Below are positions 7,003 to 15,413 of a DNA stretch of 23,032 bases, in pieces (position 1 is the stretch's first letter; the number at the start of each line of letters is the position of its first letter). The position numbers and the translations under genes were made by a program. Under the pieces are notes generated by a model. It was not told the DNA's origin. It did no database searches and saw only the letters and a program-made list of their open reading frames with translations. The stretch is from CAYZJD01 sp964478455 (GTDB lineage Bacteria; Acidobacteriota; Terriglobia; Bryobacterales; Bryobacteraceae). The stretch spans positions 1-23,032 of the forward strand of contig CAYZJD010000019.1 of assembly GCA_964478455.1 (NCBI GenBank), given 5' to 3'.

Positions 7003-9819
7003 TTACTGGATCGCGACCGTCACGAGGTTCGCTGGCTGGCTGTCCGCCACCAGTACGACCTGAACCTCGCCCCGCCCCGCAAGCGTTCGGGGAAGCGGAC
7101 CGACGTTCACCTGATCCAGACCCACGAACTGCGGCTGGTCGCCAGCGTAGGACACGGGCACGGCCACGCCGCCGATCTTGACACTAACCGCGCCCAGGCT
7201 GCTGCGGCCGCGGATCCCGGTTCCATACAGCAGCAGGTGGACTTCGTCGCCTTCCGGGCCAAGATCGATCGGATCGGGAACGCACGTACCCGCTCCGCCG
7301 GGGCATTGGAAAACGAGCTGGGTACTCTCCGCGCCGCCCGCCGTTCTCCGAAAAGCGACAGCCGCCGCCACGTCCTGCCCGCTCGAGTTCGCTGAAAACA
7401 GCCCTGGGGCCAGGCCCTCGACAATCGCCGTTCCGCTACGCGGCACGCCGTCGCTGCCCGTCACAATGACCCGCGCCTGGCCAAGTGCTGTGCGAGCCGG
7501 CAGCAGGTAGTTGACCTGCCACGGCGACACGAAGAACAGCGGCGCCAGCCGCTCGATGCCCAGGCTGTCGATCACACGCACGGTCGTTCCCGCCAGGGCA
7601 GTGGGCAATGGCAACTCCGTCGCTTGGGCGGTCGCACTCGCCAGCTTCTCGCCGAAGGCGCTGGCGATCGACAGCGGCGCCAGCGCCGTTCCGTCGTAGC
7701 TCGCCGCAGACACGCTCACCGGTCCGGTGCTGAAGCCGAGGTCTTCCGGCAGCCGCGCCGGCATCTCGAACAGGTTGACTCCGCCGAAGAACGGCCGCAG
7801 CGGGCCGTTCACGTCCGGGATCATCGTTCCGTCCGCAACGAGAAACCCGGCGATTTGCTGCTGCGCAGCCTGTGCAACGACGAAGGCGCGCGCCGGCTGT
7901 ATGCCCACCAGAAATGAATGCGGATCCTCGGGGAGTTCCGGCGCGACGGCCAGCGCCAGATCGTGCCGGTAAAGCCGGCTGCTTTCCCGCATGTCCGCGC
8001 CGCGAATCAGGGCGCTTGACTGCGGATTCGGCACCGTGCGATCGCCGCGCGCGAACTGCCACAACACCGGCTTGGCCGTCAAACCGGTCAGCGGAGAGAG
8101 CCTGAGATGCGGCGCGTAGCTCGCCGGATCGCCCGGCATCTGCAACCACTCGGCGGCTTCGAGCACGTTCTGCACTTCGATGGCGTCTGGCACTCGCGTG
8201 ACTTTCACCGGCTGGTCACGCAGCACATAATCGTCATCGAAGTCGTCGCCGGCGTTCAGCAGCGGCGGCATGCGCGCCTCGAGGTAGTCTCTTACGAGGT
8301 AGCGGAACTCCTGGCTCCAGCGCGCGATGTCCACCACGGAACCGCCGCCCACATTCAATGCGGCCGCCCGCACATACGGCTCCACCGCCGTGAACACCGT
8401 TCCGTACAGCCCGCCGAGGGACTGGCCGGCGTAGTAGATGCGGTTCGGGTCGAGGTCCGTGGAGCCGTCGCCGTCCAGGTCCATTCCTGCCCGGATCGCC
8501 CGGACGAGCTGCATCAAGTCCACCGCCGTTTGCCTCAGACAGTCCCGCAAGCCAATCGGCAGCGGCGACAGAATCAGGCATCCTTCGCGCGATCCAATCG
8601 CACCGTCTCCGTCAAGGTCCACGCTGCGCCCGCCCCCTGTCAGAGTCGTTGTGCCGCTGAGTTCCGTCAGGAGGATGACGCTCTCGGGTCCCGACCCGTG
8701 GCCTACCGCGTTGATTGCGATTGTCGCCAGGCCACCTTTGGCTAGGCCGTTTGAAACCAGCGTGGATGCGCCAAACCGGCTGTCACCAAGCCCGTGGCCG
8801 AAGATCACCACCGGATAGCCGCCAGAGGGCTTCGCCGTCTCCGGCAGCAATGCGTGGAAGTAGATCTCCGCCGTGTTCACTGGTGGTGCAAGAGGCACGG
8901 CCGTCGGGGCGGGCGGTATCGTGTGATCCTCGCTCGTGAACCGTGGAGACGTGTACACTCCGAAAGCGACGCTGTCCACGTCCGGAAGAACAAGACGAGG
9001 GGCGGAAATGCTGAAATCTTCAAAGCCCGGCGGGTTGGTCCTTACCTGCGAGCGCACCGTAATCCCAACCAGTCCCGAGATCTTGAAGACGTTCTTCGGC
9101 GTCGGCCGCCGGAAGTTGACCGGCGCGCCCTGGATGGCCGCGCGCGCCTCCTCCAGCCAATCGGTTGCGCTCAAGGTCGTGAAAAGCGAGGCCGCAACAA
9201 CACGGCCCGCGACGTCGAGCGAATTCACGGTCGCCGCGAGCCTCCCACAGTACTGGTTCGGGAACGGCGGCGTGACGCAGGCGGTAAACGCGGGATCGGG
9301 TCCAACCGGGTCGCTCGCCAGGTCGAGGACCGCGTCCGTCACCACCAGCGCATACCTTCGGTGTTGATCCAGCACTTCGTCGGACTCGGCGTAGGCAGTG
9401 TTCGTCGCCGGATCCCAGACCACCTGGTTGATGCCGCTCGTGTACCCGTCCGGGCGTGCTCCGGGCTCTCCCGCAGCCAGGTTGTCCAGCCAGACGACGA
9501 AGATTCCCTGCCGCAACGTGTGCCGGTTCACCGGCGCCGAGAACCGCACCCGCAGGCGCGGCAGCAAGCTGAACCCGTCCAGTTCGTTGATCAGATCTCG
9601 CTCCTGGCAAGTGCTGGGCTGCGCGCCACAATCCGGAAGCGGAAGATTCACCCGCAGGCCGGTCTTCTGCAACAGGTCGAGTCGGGTCAGAAAGTCGGTT
9701 GGAAACGGCCCGACTTCCAGAGAATCAGGCGCAAACAGAACGGCCACGCCCCCCGCCAGACAGGCGGACGGAAGGAAGAACAGGCACACCGAAAGAAGGA
9801 GAGTAGCTACCCTCTGCAT
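7003..9819 (-). CDS. Secreted alpha/beta-hydrolase (lipase/esterase-like) with Solibacter-type C-terminal domain
   Basis: A 938-residue exported protein. A Sec signal peptide (about 1-23, ending ACLAGG) is followed by a bacterial Ig-like/lipase N-terminal region (FAPDSLEVGPFPTDFLTRLDL). The hydrolase part has an oxyanion-type GHGLG near 341 and the nucleophile elbow YAGQSLGG with Ser467; ARGDRTVP (Asp about 593) and EDPHSFLVG (His about 633) can complete the triad. Two DLDGDG loops (about 401 and 447) look like calcium-binding insertions. From about 745 to the end (PLFFVSPWQVNYLLP, VEGLAPGLFS, LLLYGTGIRG, VGLDQVNVG) it matches the C-terminal domain I know from Solibacter as TIGR03437, of unknown role. 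Substrate unknown. A -10-like TAGAAT ends only 6 bases before the ATG and no Shine-Dalgarno is visible, so a leaderless transcript is possible. Confidence 0.8.
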   Translation of the reverse strand: MQRVATLLLSVCLFFLPSACLAGGVAVLFAPDSLEVGPFPTDFLTRLDLLQKTGLRVNLPLPDCGAQPSTCQERDLINELDGFSLLPRLRVRFSAPVNRHTLRQGIFVVWLDNLAAGEPGARPDGYTSGINQVVWDPATNTAYAESDEVLDQHRRYALVVTDAVLDLASDPVGPDPAFTACVTPPFPNQYCGRLAATVNSLDVAGRVVAASLFTTLSATDWLEEARAAIQGAPVNFRRPTPKNVFKISGLVGITVRSQVRTNPPGFEDFSISAPRLVLPDVDSVAFGVYTSPRFTSEDHTIPPAPTAVPLAPPVNTAEIYFHALLPETAKPSGGYPVVIFGHGLGDSRFGASTLVSNGLAKGGLATIAINAVGHGSGPESVILLTELSGTTTLTGGGRSVDLDGDGAIGSREGCLILSPLPIGLRDCLRQTAVDLMQLVRAIRAGMDLDGDGSTDLDPNRIYYAGQSLGGLYGTVFTAVEPYVRAAALNVGGGSVVDIARWSQEFRYLVRDYLEARMPPLLNAGDDFDDDYVLRDQPVKVTRVPDAIEVQNVLEAAEWLQMPGDPASYAPHLRLSPLTGLTAKPVLWQFARGDRTVPNPQSSALIRGADMRESSRLYRHDLALAVAPELPEDPHSFLVGIQPARAFVVAQAAQQQIAGFLVADGTMIPDVNGPLRPFFGGVNLFEMPARLPEDLGFSTGPVSVSAASYDGTALAPLSIASAFGEKLASATAQATELPLPTALAGTTVRVIDSLGIERLAPLFFVSPWQVNYLLPARTALGQARVIVTGSDGVPRSGTAIVEGLAPGLFSANSSGQDVAAAVAFRRTAGGAESTQLVFQCPGGAGTCVPDPIDLGPEGDEVHLLLYGTGIRGRSSLGAVSVKIGGVAVPVSYAGDQPQFVGLDQVNVGPLPRTLAGRGEVQVVLVADSQPANLVTVAIQ

Positions 9820-10002
9820 GGGATCATTCTACGTCCGTGCCTGGCTCGCAGTGCCATCCCCGCCTTGCACTGTCAACGGCGTCTGGCGTTCCGGGCCCAG
9901 CCGCTTGCTGCAACTTCTTGATTTTGCGATCGTTCCGGTTTCCGCCGTTTGGACGAGTCCCTGCAATGAACGAAGCGGATCAGCGGCCGGCGACGCCGGT
10001 CC

Positions 10003-10008
10003 AAGGAG
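10003..10008 (+). promoter_or_regulatory. Ribosome-binding site that fixes the start of the beta-barrel gene
   Basis: AAGGAG is placed 5 bases upstream of the ATG at 10014. It decides for this start over in-frame ATGs further upstream. Confidence 0.7.
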
Positions 10009-10013
10009 AGACC

Positions 10014-10508
10014 ATGCGACCAGCGGCAAGATTCGTCAGCATCCTGCTTCTATCCCTGGGCGCAGCAAGCGCCCAGCGGGAAACGCCCTATAAGGGGCAT
10101 GGCTACGTGTTCTTCGCCCCCGGCGCGACCGCGGGCAATGGCAACGCGGGCTACGTGCACTACGGCGGGGGCGGCGAAGCCATCTTCGGGCCTGGCATCG
10201 GCTTCGGCGCGGAGGTCGGCTACGCACATCCTCTAGAGGAGTTCGGAGCCGGCATCGGCATCGCCTCCGTCAATGGCCTATACCAGTTCGGCAAGGCTTG
10301 GCCCAAGCGCAAGGTCGTGCCGTTCGTGACCGGAGGCTACAGCCTGGCTTTCCGCAGAGGCTCGGAGAACTTCGCCAACCTCGGCGGCGGCGTCACCTGG
10401 TGGTTCCGCGAAAAGATGGGATTCCGCTTCGAGGTCCGCGATCACCTGGACCTCGAGCATGCCGGTATTCATCTCGTGAGCTTCCGCTTCGGTGTCGCTT
10501 TCCGCTGA
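10014..10508 (+). CDS. Small outer-membrane beta-barrel protein
   Basis: A 164-residue protein with a signal peptide (MRPAARFVSILLLSLGAASA, cleavage likely before QRE). The rest alternates hydrophobic and polar residues with many Gly and aromatic residues (GYVHYGGGGEAIFG, GFGAEVGYAH, LGGGVTWWFR) and ends in an aromatic strand (HLVSFRFGVAFR), as in eight-stranded OmpA/OmpX-like barrels. The ending in arginine rather than phenylalanine is slightly unusual for the outer-membrane sorting signal. I chose the ATG at 10014 because AAGGAG lies 5 bases before it and the signal peptide begins there; the open frame extends upstream but without sense. It diverges from the hydrolase gene. A role in adhesion or surface stability is only a guess. 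Confidence 0.7.
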   Translation: MRPAARFVSILLLSLGAASAQRETPYKGHGYVFFAPGATAGNGNAGYVHYGGGGEAIFGPGIGFGAEVGYAHPLEEFGAGIGIASVNGLYQFGKAWPKRKVVPFVTGGYSLAFRRGSENFANLGGGVTWWFREKMGFRFEVRDHLDLEHAGIHLVSFRFGVAFR

Positions 10509-10547
10509 GATGACCCTCTGCCCACATTGCGGGCAATCGGACTGGAG

Positions 10548-10581
10548 CGGCGCCGGATTTAGGATAATAATTCCGGCGCCG
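10548..10581 (+). promoter_or_regulatory. Perfect 10-bp inverted repeat immediately before the sigma-54 activator start
   Basis: CGGCGCCGGA (10548-10557) and TCCGGCGCCG (10572-10581) are exact complements separated by 14 AT-rich bases containing AGGATAATAAT. The right arm ends 3 bases before the ATG at 10585. In RNA this would be a GC-rich hairpin over the initiation region with the only purine-rich AGGA in its loop; in DNA it could be an operator. Both readings are inference. Confidence 0.5.
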
Positions 10582-10584
10582 ATC

Positions 10585-11949
10585 ATGCCTTACACGCTGC
10601 TCGTCGTCGAGGACGAACCGGCCGCGCGCTACGGGCTCGTGCGGGCCTTCGCCGCCGGCTATCGCGTCGTTGAAGCGGAGACCACGGCGCAGGCGCGAGA
10701 GCTGCTGGCCGCGGAGTGCCCGGCCGTGGTGCTGCTCGACTACAACCTGCCGGATGAAAGCGGCCTCGTGCTTCTTCGCGAGATCGGCGCTAGCCCGGAA
10801 AGCCCGGCCGTGATCATGATCACCGCCCACGGTTCCGAGCGCGTGGCGGTGGAGGCAATGAAGGCGGGCGCTTACGACTACCTGACCAAGCCCTTCGACC
10901 TCGAGGAACTGCGCCTGGTGGTGGCTCGTGCCCTCGAACGGCAGGAGTTGCGCCACGAAGTTCACAACCTGCGCGAGCGGCTCGCCGCCGAGGGCCAGTT
11001 CGGACAGCTCGTCGGGGCCTCCAAGATCATGCGCGAGTTGTTCGTGCTCGCCGAACAGGTGGCGCAGACCGACCTCGCGGTGCTGCTTCTCGGCGAAAGC
11101 GGAACGGGCAAGGACGTCCTCGCGCAGGAGATCCACGCCCGCAGCGGTCGCGCTGGCCAGCGCTTCGTCGCTCTGAATTGCGCGGCTGTGCCCGAAACAT
11201 TGGTGGAGAGCGAACTGTTTGGCTACGTCAAGGGCGCCTTCACTGGAGCAACCGGCACCCGCGCGGGGAAGTTCGAACTGGCACAAGGCGGCACCCTGTT
11301 TCTCGATGAGATCGGCGATATGGCCCCCGCCACCCAGGCCAAGATCCTACGCGCGGCTGAATCGGGCGCGGTCGAGCGCCTGGGCGACTCCAAGTCGATG
11401 CGCGTGGACGTCCGCCTCATCAGCGCCACGAATCAGGACTTGCAGGGCGCCATCCGCGAAGGCCGCTTCCGTCAGGACCTCTACTACCGGCTGGCGGGCG
11501 TTACCCTCTATCTGCCGCCGCTGCGCGAGCGCCGCGAAGATATCCCGCTGCTGGTCGAGCGCTTCCGGGAAGACCTGCGCCGGAAGTATGGCCGCCCGGG
11601 ACCGGAGTTGGCCCGCGAGGCGATGCTGTCCCTGGAAGCGGCCCCCTGGCCGGGCAACGTTCGCCAGTTGCACAGCGCGGTCGAGCGGCTGTTCGTGCTG
11701 TGCCGCGAAGGCCGCGTCGCCAAGGAGGACGTGGAAGCAGCCGTCCGCCAGGGCCCGACGGCGCCCGCGGCCGAAGACGACTTGCTGGCCTGTGCCGATT
11801 TCCGCGAAGCCCGCGGCCGCTTCGAGGCCGCCTACATCGCCCGCAAGCTGCGTGAGAATCAAGGCAACGTCACCCGCACCGCGGCCGCGATCGGCCTCGA
11901 GCGGCAAAGCCTTCAAGAGAAGCTGAAGAAGCTCGGCATCGAGCGTTAA
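10585..11949 (+). CDS. Sigma-54-dependent response regulator (NtrC/AtoC class)
   Basis: A 454-residue transcription activator with three domains. The receiver (1-120) has Asp52 as phosphoacceptor (VVLLDYNLPDESG), ITAHG and Lys102. The AAA+ ATPase (about 141-375) has Walker A GESGTGKD at 170-177, the sigma-54 contact loop GAFTGA at 217-222 and Walker B LFLDE. The Fis-type helix-turn-helix is at the C-terminus (NVTRTAAAIGLERQSLQEKL). The intact GAFTGA means it should open sigma-54 promoters. No histidine kinase is adjacent, so its partner and targets are unknown. ATG at 10585 is chosen because the receiver begins right there; the open frame starts 31 codons upstream, overlapping the beta-barrel gene. 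The stop codon is the first base pairs of a large palindrome. Confidence 0.93.
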   Translation: MPYTLLVVEDEPAARYGLVRAFAAGYRVVEAETTAQARELLAAECPAVVLLDYNLPDESGLVLLREIGASPESPAVIMITAHGSERVAVEAMKAGAYDYLTKPFDLEELRLVVARALERQELRHEVHNLRERLAAEGQFGQLVGASKIMRELFVLAEQVAQTDLAVLLLGESGTGKDVLAQEIHARSGRAGQRFVALNCAAVPETLVESELFGYVKGAFTGATGTRAGKFELAQGGTLFLDEIGDMAPATQAKILRAAESGAVERLGDSKSMRVDVRLISATNQDLQGAIREGRFRQDLYYRLAGVTLYLPPLRERREDIPLLVERFREDLRRKYGRPGPELAREAMLSLEAAPWPGNVRQLHSAVERLFVLCREGRVAKEDVEAAVRQGPTAPAAEDDLLACADFREARGRFEAAYIARKLRENQGNVTRTAAAIGLERQSLQEKLKKLGIER

Positions 11950-12012
11950 ACCGGGGACAGCCCGCATGTTCCCGCGCGTGCGCGCGGGAACATGCGGGCT
12001 GTCCCCGGTTTA
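11947..12012. terminator. 32-bp perfect palindrome spanning both stop codons of convergent genes
   Basis: Arms 11947-11978 and 11981-12012 are exact reverse complements with a 2-base centre (TG). The outer end of the left arm is the TAA stop of the sigma-54 regulator and the outer end of the right arm is the TAA stop of the convergent PLP enzyme. The stem is very GC-rich and symmetrical, so it may act as a bidirectional terminator, though there is no T-run beyond the stops. The ends read AAACCGGGGACAG / CTGTCCCCGGTTT, a style I associate with REP-like intergenic palindromes; that link is recollection, not a search. Confidence 0.85.
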
Positions 12013-13260
12013 GATCGTTTCGAGCGCCTGCTCGAAGTCCTCCAGCAGATCTCTCCAGTCCTCGATGCCGACCGAAATACGCACCATGCCCTCGCCGATT
12101 CCTGCCTGCTCCAACTCCTCCGGCGTGAGCCCGGAGTGCGTGGTGGTGCGGGGATGGCAGGCGAGCGTTTCCACGCCCCCGAGGGAAACAGCGTTGCGAG
12201 CAATTTTGAGACTGCGCAAGAACTGGAAGGCCGCGGGCCTGCCGCCGCCGAGCTCGATCGAGAAGATGCCGCCGGGGAACGTGCATTGCCCCAGCCGGAT
12301 CTTGATCTGGTCGGCGTCGTCGAACAGCGTGGGGTAGTGAACCTTGTCCACGTGGCGGTGCTCCACCAGCCGTTCGGCGATCCGCTGCGCGTTCTTGCTC
12401 TGCCGGTTCATGCGAAGACTGACGGTGGGCAGCCGGCCGTCGAGGAGCCAGCATTCGTCGGGCGGCAGGATATTGCCGAACAGCGCGCGCTTGCTCCGGA
12501 TCTGCCTGATGAGTCCGGGATCGCGGGCGAGCGCCGCGCCGGCGATCAGATCGCTGAAGCCGGACAGATACTTGGTGGCGGAGTAAAGAACCACGTCGGC
12601 GCCGAACAGAAGCGGGTGCTGGAACGTCGGACCCAGAAGCGTGTTGTCCACCATGAGGAGCGGCCGTTCGGCGCGCTTCGACGCCGTCTCGGCTGCGCGG
12701 CGAATATCGGTCATCATCATCGTCGGATTGGCCGGCGTCTCGATGAACACGACCCGGAGGCTTTCCGCTTTGCGGATGGCCTCCTCCAGTTCCCGCGTGT
12801 GCCCGGCAGAGACAGGAATCCCGGTGATCCCGAACGGCTCGAGGAGTTCGTGGATCAGCCGGTAGGTGCCGCCGTAAGTGGGCACCGTGTAGACCACGCT
12901 CTCACCAGGACGCGTGAACGTGAGGAAGGCCGTCATAATGGCCGCCATGCCGGAATTAAAAACCGCGGCCGCCTGCGCGCCGGGCTCGAGCGGCACCATC
13001 TGGTCTTCGAGAATCTCCGCATTGGGATGGTTGAGCCGCGCGTAGATGAGTTCGGGCTGCTCGCCGGGCTCCGCTTGCACTTTGCCGCTGGCGATGGCGA
13101 ACGACCGCTCGGCAGCCTCGGGACTCGAGAAAACATACGTCGAGCAGCGGAACACCGCTGGGCGGGCCGATCCGACCGACAGCCGCGGGTCGAAGCCGCG
13201 CGTCAACACCGCGGTGGGCGGGCGGATTCCGTGATGGGTATGATCCTTGAGCTGTGCCAT
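12010..13260 (-). CDS. Cys/Met-metabolism PLP enzyme (methionine gamma-lyase / cystathionine gamma-synthase family)
   Basis: A 416-residue fold-type I PLP enzyme of sulfur amino acid metabolism, acting in the cytoplasm. Lys230 in YSATKYLSGFSD forms the Schiff base, Asp205 (MVDNTLLGP) binds the pyridine nitrogen, YARLNHPN (73-80) is the equivalent of the family's YSRxxNPT phosphate-binding stretch from the neighbouring subunit, and VSLGGVETLACHPRTTTHS is the C-terminal signature. The family includes methionine gamma-lyase, cystathionine gamma-synthase and O-acetylhomoserine sulfhydrylase; I cannot separate them by reading. I start at the ATG giving MAQLKDH because GGAGG lies 4 bases before it; an in-frame GTG/ATG 11 codons earlier lacks support. 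Its stop lies in the palindrome shared with the convergent regulator. Confidence 0.87.
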   Translation of the reverse strand: MAQLKDHTHHGIRPPTAVLTRGFDPRLSVGSARPAVFRCSTYVFSSPEAAERSFAIASGKVQAEPGEQPELIYARLNHPNAEILEDQMVPLEPGAQAAAVFNSGMAAIMTAFLTFTRPGESVVYTVPTYGGTYRLIHELLEPFGITGIPVSAGHTRELEEAIRKAESLRVVFIETPANPTMMMTDIRRAAETASKRAERPLLMVDNTLLGPTFQHPLLFGADVVLYSATKYLSGFSDLIAGAALARDPGLIRQIRSKRALFGNILPPDECWLLDGRLPTVSLRMNRQSKNAQRIAERLVEHRHVDKVHYPTLFDDADQIKIRLGQCTFPGGIFSIELGGGRPAAFQFLRSLKIARNAVSLGGVETLACHPRTTTHSGLTPEELEQAGIGEGMVRISVGIEDWRDLLEDFEQALETI

Positions 13261-13315
13261 GAAGCCTCCACAGTGAGTGTAGCGCCGACCCACGCGACAG
13301 TGGTGACCGACACCG

Positions 13316-14293
13316 TCAGGATTGCCAGACCTCGGTGTTCACAAGGTTGGGCGGGTGCCGGCCTTCGAGCACGGCGGCGGCGTTTTCGGCGGCCATCAGG
13401 CACATGCGGCGGCGGGTGTCCACCGAGGCGCTCGCGATGTGCGGCGCCAGCACCGCGTTATCGAGCTCGAGCAACTTGGGATGCACATGGGGCTCGCTCT
13501 CGAAGACGTCAAGCGCGGCCCCGGCGATGACTCCCCTTGAAAGCGCGTCGGCCAAGGCTGCTTCGTCCACCACCGGCCCGCGCGAGGTGTTGACCAGGAT
13601 CGCCGTCGGCTTCATCTTGCGGAGTTCGGCCGCTCCGATCAGCTTCCGCGTCGAGTCGAGCAGCGGCACATGCAGGGTGACGAAGTCGGATTCGGCCAGC
13701 AGCCGGTCGGGAGCCGTGAATTCGAGACCCAGTTCGCGCTCCAGGGATTCGGCCGCGCGCACCGAGTCATGGTACAGGACGCGCATTCCGAACCCGCGCG
13801 CGCGGCGCGCCACCGCCTGGCCGATGCGTCCCATGCCGAAGATGCCGAGCGTACGGCCGTGGACGTCGCGGCCCACCAGAAGATCGATGGTCCAGCGGCG
13901 CCATTGGCCCGAATGCAGGAACTGGTGGGCTTCGACGATCCTGCGCGCGGCCGCCATCAGCAGCGCCCAGGCGAAATCGGCCGTCGTCTCGGTCAGCACG
14001 TCGGGCGTGTTGGTGACCGCGATTCGCCGGCTGGTCGCGGCGCCCACGTCGATATTGTCGAAGCCGACGGCGACGTTCGCGAGCACCCACACGCCCTCCA
14101 GACGCGAGATCACTTCGGCGCTGAACGTATCGGTGAGCTGGCTGACGATGGCCTGCTTGCCGCGGGCGCGCTCCACGAGTTCCTGCGGCGCGAGGCCGTC
14201 ATCGGTGGCTTCATAGTCCACCTCGGCAAATGTCTTCAGGTATTCGATCGCCTCCGAGTACACCCGCTTGGTAACGAGAATCGACGGTTTCAT
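13316..14293 (-). CDS. D-isomer-specific 2-hydroxyacid dehydrogenase (glyoxylate/hydroxypyruvate reductase type)
   Basis: A 325-residue NAD(P)H-dependent enzyme reducing 2-keto acids to D-2-hydroxy acids. NVAVGFDNIDV is the substrate-loop signature, GMGRIG (153-158) the dinucleotide-binding loop, and the catalytic triad is Arg238 (NTSRGPVVDE), Glu267 (FESEP) and His285 (APHIASAS). The length and the lack of an ACT domain fit glyoxylate/hydroxypyruvate reductase better than the long 3-phosphoglycerate dehydrogenases. I start at MKPSILVTKR because the first strand begins there; the long upstream extension of the frame overlaps the divergent gene and looks unlike protein. It lies 55 bases upstream of the PLP enzyme on the same strand, so the two may share a transcript. 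The next gene is divergent and also a hydroxyacid dehydrogenase, of an unrelated family. Confidence 0.88.
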   Translation of the reverse strand: MKPSILVTKRVYSEAIEYLKTFAEVDYEATDDGLAPQELVERARGKQAIVSQLTDTFSAEVISRLEGVWVLANVAVGFDNIDVGAATSRRIAVTNTPDVLTETTADFAWALLMAAARRIVEAHQFLHSGQWRRWTIDLLVGRDVHGRTLGIFGMGRIGQAVARRARGFGMRVLYHDSVRAAESLERELGLEFTAPDRLLAESDFVTLHVPLLDSTRKLIGAAELRKMKPTAILVNTSRGPVVDEAALADALSRGVIAGAALDVFESEPHVHPKLLELDNAVLAPHIASASVDTRRRMCLMAAENAAAVLEGRHPPNLVNTEVWQS

Positions 14294-14314
14294 AACGCGC
14301 GGAACGGACGGCAA

Positions 14315-14344
14315 TTGTCCCATATCGAATGCGCATCGTACAAT
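14315..14344 (+). promoter_or_regulatory. Sigma-70-type promoter for the beta-hydroxyacid dehydrogenase
   Basis: TTGTCC (14315-14320) and TACAAT (14339-14344) are 18 bases apart and point to the gene starting at 14457, leaving a leader of about 105 bases. The leader contains GCGGCT-GA-AGCCGC, a small hairpin just before the ribosome-binding GGAGG. Confidence 0.4.
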
Positions 14345-14456
14345 GTCGGTTCTTTCCCGCCTAGGGAACACGATGCTTCCTTCCTTGCCTGGCGCTGCCC
14401 CGGGCGCGCGGCACTGGAGGGAAGCGGAGGCGGCTGAAGCCGCTCTGGAGGAACGG

Positions 14457-15350
14457 ATGGCAAAGCTCGGCTTTCTCGGATTGGGCATCATGGGATACCC
14501 GATGGCGCGGAACCTCCTCCGCGCGGGCCATGAGGTGGCGCTTTGGTCTCACACCGGAGAGAAAGCCCGGCTGCTCGCGCAGGAGGCAGGTGGGCTGGCC
14601 TGCGAGACCCCGCGACAAGTGGGCGAGTTTGCCGAGTGCTGTTTCCTTTGTGTAGGGGACACGGACATGTCCGAACAGGTCATCCTCGGCGAGAACGGAA
14701 TCGCCGAGGGCGCGAGTCCCGGGTGCGTCGTGGTGGATGCCGGCACGGTGTCGCCGGCCCGCAGTCGTAGAATCGGCGAGGCCCTGAAGAGGAAGGGCAT
14801 CCTGTTCCTGGATGCCCCTTGCACTGGCTCCCGGCCCGGCGCGGAGGCGGGCACCCTGACCTTCATGATCGGCGGCGACAGGGACGTTCTCGAGCGTGTT
14901 CGGCCGTACTTCGAGCCCATGGGCAAGCGCCTGTACTATTGCGGCGGACCGGGCATGGGCCTGCAAGCCAAGCTGTCGCAGAACCTGCTTCTGTCCAACA
15001 TCATGCAGGCGTTCAACGAGTGCATCGTGCTCAGCACCAAGGCGGGTGTCGATCCCCAGTTGATGCTCGAGATTCTGACCAATAGCGCCGCCAAGTGCGG
15101 ACTCGTGGACTTCAAGGCGCCGTACATCTTCGATCGGAAGTTCGGGGCGAACTTCTCGGTGAAGTGGATGCACAAGGACATCGGCTTGATCATGGAGTCG
15201 GGGCGGGAACTGGCCGTCCCGTTACCTCTCACCGCAGTGACGCATCAGATGTTTCGCGCCGCCATGGCCTCCGGGCTCGGCGAGGACGATATCTGCTCTA
15301 CAATCAAGGTGTTAGAGGACTGGGCCGGGGTGGAGGTGAAACGTCGCTGA
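14457..15350 (+). CDS. NAD-dependent beta-hydroxyacid dehydrogenase (3-hydroxyisobutyrate dehydrogenase / tartronate semialdehyde reductase family)
   Basis: A 297-residue cytoplasmic oxidoreductase. GLGIMGYPMARNL at residues 8-20 is the N-terminal dinucleotide motif, DAPCTGSRPGAEAGTLTFMIGG (119-140) is the substrate-binding stretch, and Lys172 in GLQAKLSQNLLL is the catalytic lysine. The family oxidises 3-hydroxyisobutyrate, reduces tartronate or succinic semialdehyde, or acts on related acids; the exact one is open. The divergent neighbour is a glyoxylate/hydroxypyruvate-type reductase, so a shared glyoxylate/glycerate role is plausible, but inferred. Start at 14457 is set by GGAGG 5 bases before the ATG; the frame extends 63 codons further upstream with no family match. 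Confidence 0.88.
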   Translation: MAKLGFLGLGIMGYPMARNLLRAGHEVALWSHTGEKARLLAQEAGGLACETPRQVGEFAECCFLCVGDTDMSEQVILGENGIAEGASPGCVVVDAGTVSPARSRRIGEALKRKGILFLDAPCTGSRPGAEAGTLTFMIGGDRDVLERVRPYFEPMGKRLYYCGGPGMGLQAKLSQNLLLSNIMQAFNECIVLSTKAGVDPQLMLEILTNSAAKCGLVDFKAPYIFDRKFGANFSVKWMHKDIGLIMESGRELAVPLPLTAVTHQMFRAAMASGLGEDDICSTIKVLEDWAGVEVKRR

Positions 15351-15378
15351 ACGGCTACAAAAAAACGCAAATCTCTCC

Positions 15379-15407
15379 TTGCTTTCCGCAAATCCATATC
15401 CTATAAT
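15379..15407 (+). promoter_or_regulatory. Strong sigma-70-type promoter in the gap before dxr
   Basis: TTGCTT (15379-15384) and a perfect TATAAT (15402-15407) with 17-base spacing, in an AT-rich patch unlike the GC-rich surroundings. The predicted transcription start is about 15413-15416, directly before a structured element, not before a reading frame; the next gene begins 280 bases on. Confidence 0.6.
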
Positions 15408-15413
15408 TGGAAA

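Noticed and set aside
11992..13530. 512-codon plus-strand frame across the PLP enzyme
   Set aside because: Runs through two minus-strand genes and part of the palindrome; no family features.
14268..14456. N-terminal extension of the beta-hydroxyacid dehydrogenase
   Set aside because: The frame is open but the residues are not family-like, the stretch overlaps the divergent gene's start, and a GGAGG supports the ATG at 14457.
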